Origin: Sabulitectum sp964571965
GTDB lineage: Bacteria > Fermentibacterota > Fermentibacteria > Fermentibacterales > JCC-6
DNA length: 6,188 bases
Direction: 5' to 3'
NCBI GenBank assembly: GCA_964571965.1
Contig: CAZNFQ010000111.1
Span: 1 to 6,188 of the forward strand
Within the stretch, counting starts at the first letter, position 1, and each line of letters begins with the position of its first letter. A program made the position numbers and the translations under genes. Positions 5,210 through 6,188 of this stretch are shown one piece after another. The notes beneath the pieces were generated by a model that did no database searches, had not been told where the DNA came from, and saw only the letters and a program-made list of their open reading frames with translations.

Positions 5210-6013
5210 ATGAAGTACAATGATATGCATGTTCATACCAGATCTTCCCCTGATGCTGACCTTTCTGCATCTGAACTATGCAGGCTGGGAAGCAGGGCAG
5301 GATTGGAAAGGATAGGCTTCGTGGCGCACCTGGATCTTCATCCAGGCGATTTCTGCTATGGCGGTTTCAATGAGGAAAACTATCTGAAAGAGCTTGACCA
5401 GGCGCAAAAGCTTAACGAAATGATCGTGCTCAGAGGCCTTGAGATAGGAGAACCCCACAGATTTCAAGACGAAGCATCAGAGATGTTCAATCCCGGGGAG
5501 TACGATTTCATTACCGGTGCCCTTCACTGGCTGGGTGACAGCATGATATTGAACGAACGGCCTTTCACGGAACAGGATCCCCTTCACCTGATAGAACGGT
5601 ATTACAGGGAAACCCTCCAGATGCTCGAGACGGGCGGGTTCAACATTCTGGCACATCTGGGAATTTTCAGAAGGGGAATGGCCAGGGCTGGCAAGCTGTA
5701 TGATTTGGACGAGACCGCTTTGTTCCCCGGTCTTCTGGGGGATGTCCTGAAAAAAGCAATAGAAACCGGAGTTGCCATAGAATTGAATACAGCGGGACTG
5801 AGAAGACCTGAGAGAACCACTTATCCCGTTCCGTCAGTTCTTCACATGTACAGAGAGATGGGGGGAAGAACCGTCACCCTTGGATCTGATACCCACAAGC
5901 AGGGGAATGCCTTTTTCGGCCTGTCAGAAGGCGAAGCCCTTTTGAAGGAGACAGGTTTCAAAGAATACGGCTATTTCAGGAAAGGCCGTTACATAAGAAG
6001 CCCTTTACAATAG
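5210..6013 (+). CDS. PHP-domain phosphoesterase, histidinol-phosphatase (HisJ) like
   Basis: The product has 267 residues from the ATG at 5210, preceded by GGAAGG nine bases upstream. A GTG at 5189 in the same frame has no ribosome binding site and adds seven unlikely residues. The metal-binding motifs of the PHP family are all present in order: H-x-H in MHVHT (His7, His9), His40 in FVAHLD, Glu78 in GLEIGE, His106 in GALHWL, His149 in LAHLG, and Asp227/His229 in GSDTH. ELNTAGLRRP (191-200) matches the E-x-N-T-x-G-L-R segment of HisJ-type histidinol phosphatases, and the length agrees. The likely reaction is hydrolysis of L-histidinol phosphate in histidine synthesis, using a multi-metal site in the cytoplasm. 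No other his genes are nearby, so another phosphorylated substrate remains possible. Confidence 0.88.
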   Translation: MKYNDMHVHTRSSPDADLSASELCRLGSRAGLERIGFVAHLDLHPGDFCYGGFNEENYLKELDQAQKLNEMIVLRGLEIGEPHRFQDEASEMFNPGEYDFITGALHWLGDSMILNERPFTEQDPLHLIERYYRETLQMLETGGFNILAHLGIFRRGMARAGKLYDLDETALFPGLLGDVLKKAIETGVAIELNTAGLRRPERTTYPVPSVLHMYREMGGRTVTLGSDTHKQGNAFFGLSEGEALLKETGFKEYGYFRKGRYIRSPLQ

Positions 6014-6033
6014 ATAAGGGTTTAAATCATAAT
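6004..6033 (+). promoter_or_regulatory. promoter candidate for the riboswitch leader
   Basis: TTTACA (6004-6009) and CATAAT (6028-6033) are separated by 18 bp; each matches five of six consensus positions. Transcription would start near 6040, a few bases before the first riboswitch. The -35 overlaps the last codons of the PHP gene, so the downstream gene appears to have its own transcript rather than relying on read-through. Confidence 0.5.
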
Positions 6034-6040
6034 CACTCGG

Positions 6041-6140
6041 GCGGTTGAGCACCGTCTGGCAAACCGGAAGAGATTCCGGGACGCAAAGCCTACGGATCCT
6101 AACCTGCACAGGGGATGCGGGAAGGATGGCCGGGCTGCCG
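6041..6140 (+). promoter_or_regulatory. cyclic-di-GMP class I riboswitch (GEMM-I), first copy
   Basis: The segment carries the conserved GEMM-I core. GGCAAACC (6058-6065) leads into a hairpin CCGGAA-GAGA-TTCCGG (6064-6079) with a GNRA tetraloop, then GGGACGCAAAGCC (6078-6090). A second arm follows: ATCCT (6096-6100) pairs with AGGAT (6123-6127), and CCTGCA (6103-6108) with TGCGGG (6116-6121). The CCTAA at its base resembles the tetraloop receptor. GGCCGGGCTGCCG closes it (6128-6140). The G at 6058, equivalent to G20 of the Vibrio Vc2 aptamer, favours c-di-GMP; an A there is linked to cGAMP binding. The closing P1 stem is not obvious, so the outer limits are approximate. It should control a gene to the right of the window in response to c-di-GMP. 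Confidence 0.92.
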
Positions 6141-6187
6141 TTTGACAATGGCAAACCGGAAGAGATTCCGGGACGCAAAGCCTACGG
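6057..6187 (+). repeat. 39-base direct repeat within the tandem riboswitches
   Basis: Positions 6057-6095 and 6149-6187 are identical, 92 bases apart. The repeat covers the first arm and the conserved core of each aptamer, including the variable stem, where covarying sequence would be tolerated. The next base differs (A at 6096, G at 6188), so the second arms may already diverge. Confidence 0.9.
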
Positions 6188-6188
6188 G
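6149..6188 (+). promoter_or_regulatory. cyclic-di-GMP class I riboswitch, second copy (cut by window edge)
   Basis: A second aptamer begins nine bases after the first ends. It shows GGCAAACC, the same CCGGAA-GAGA-TTCCGG hairpin, and GGGACGCAAAGCC, then runs off the window before its second arm. The base at the ligand-specificity position is G (6150), as in the first copy. Its start is identical to the first copy over 39 bases. A tandem pair on one leader usually gives a steeper or two-input response; the expression platform is not visible here. Confidence 0.88.

Noticed and set aside
6058..6060. cGAMP-sensing variant of GEMM-I
   Set aside because: The variant that prefers cGAMP carries A at the position equivalent to Vc2 G20; both copies here have G.
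6057..6187. CRISPR-like direct repeat pair
   Set aside because: The 39-base repeats match the GEMM-I riboswitch core and the sequence between them forms the second aptamer arm, so they are not repeat and spacer.

Overview
The window looks like chromosomal DNA of an uncultured Gram-negative bacterium of moderate GC, perhaps from the FCB group (Fermentibacteria, Cloacimonadota and similar phyla). The clues are a lipoprotein with a barrel-like C-terminus, secreted propeller and jelly-roll proteins, a short aromatic C-terminal tail of the WGSIK type, and frequent TTG starts. This placement is inferred from style; no marker gene is present. No mobile element, tRNA, rRNA or CRISPR array is visible.

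Layout: 1-68 holds what looks like the 5' end of a gene running left out of the window, with a good sigma70-type promoter (75-103) and a helix that would bury its ribosome binding site. Then come a 398-aa protein of unknown function (165-1361, minus) and a 90-aa two-helix membrane protein (1530-1802, minus). Divergent from the latter is a secreted 384-aa protein whose repeats fit a seven-bladed propeller (1916-3070, plus). It overlaps tail-to-tail by 14 bp with an ElbB-type DJ-1/PfpI protein (3057-3710, minus). Next are a putative lipoprotein (3795-4454, plus), a secreted jelly-roll-like protein (4492-5100, minus) and a PHP-family histidinol-phosphatase-like enzyme (5210-6013, plus).

The right end (about 6041-6188) carries a class I cyclic-di-GMP riboswitch (GEMM-I) followed at once by the first part of a second copy. 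A candidate promoter precedes the pair, and the gene they control lies beyond the window edge. This tandem c-di-GMP sensor is the strongest regulatory finding.

The genes are mostly single transcription units: three divergent pairs share short spacers (1803-1915, 3711-3794, 5101-5209) and two pairs converge. I see no shared pathway. Three of the seven complete products appear to be exported and a fourth is a small membrane protein, which fits envelope or surface functions and a c-di-GMP-controlled gene next door. No stretch over 300 bases lacks a gene.
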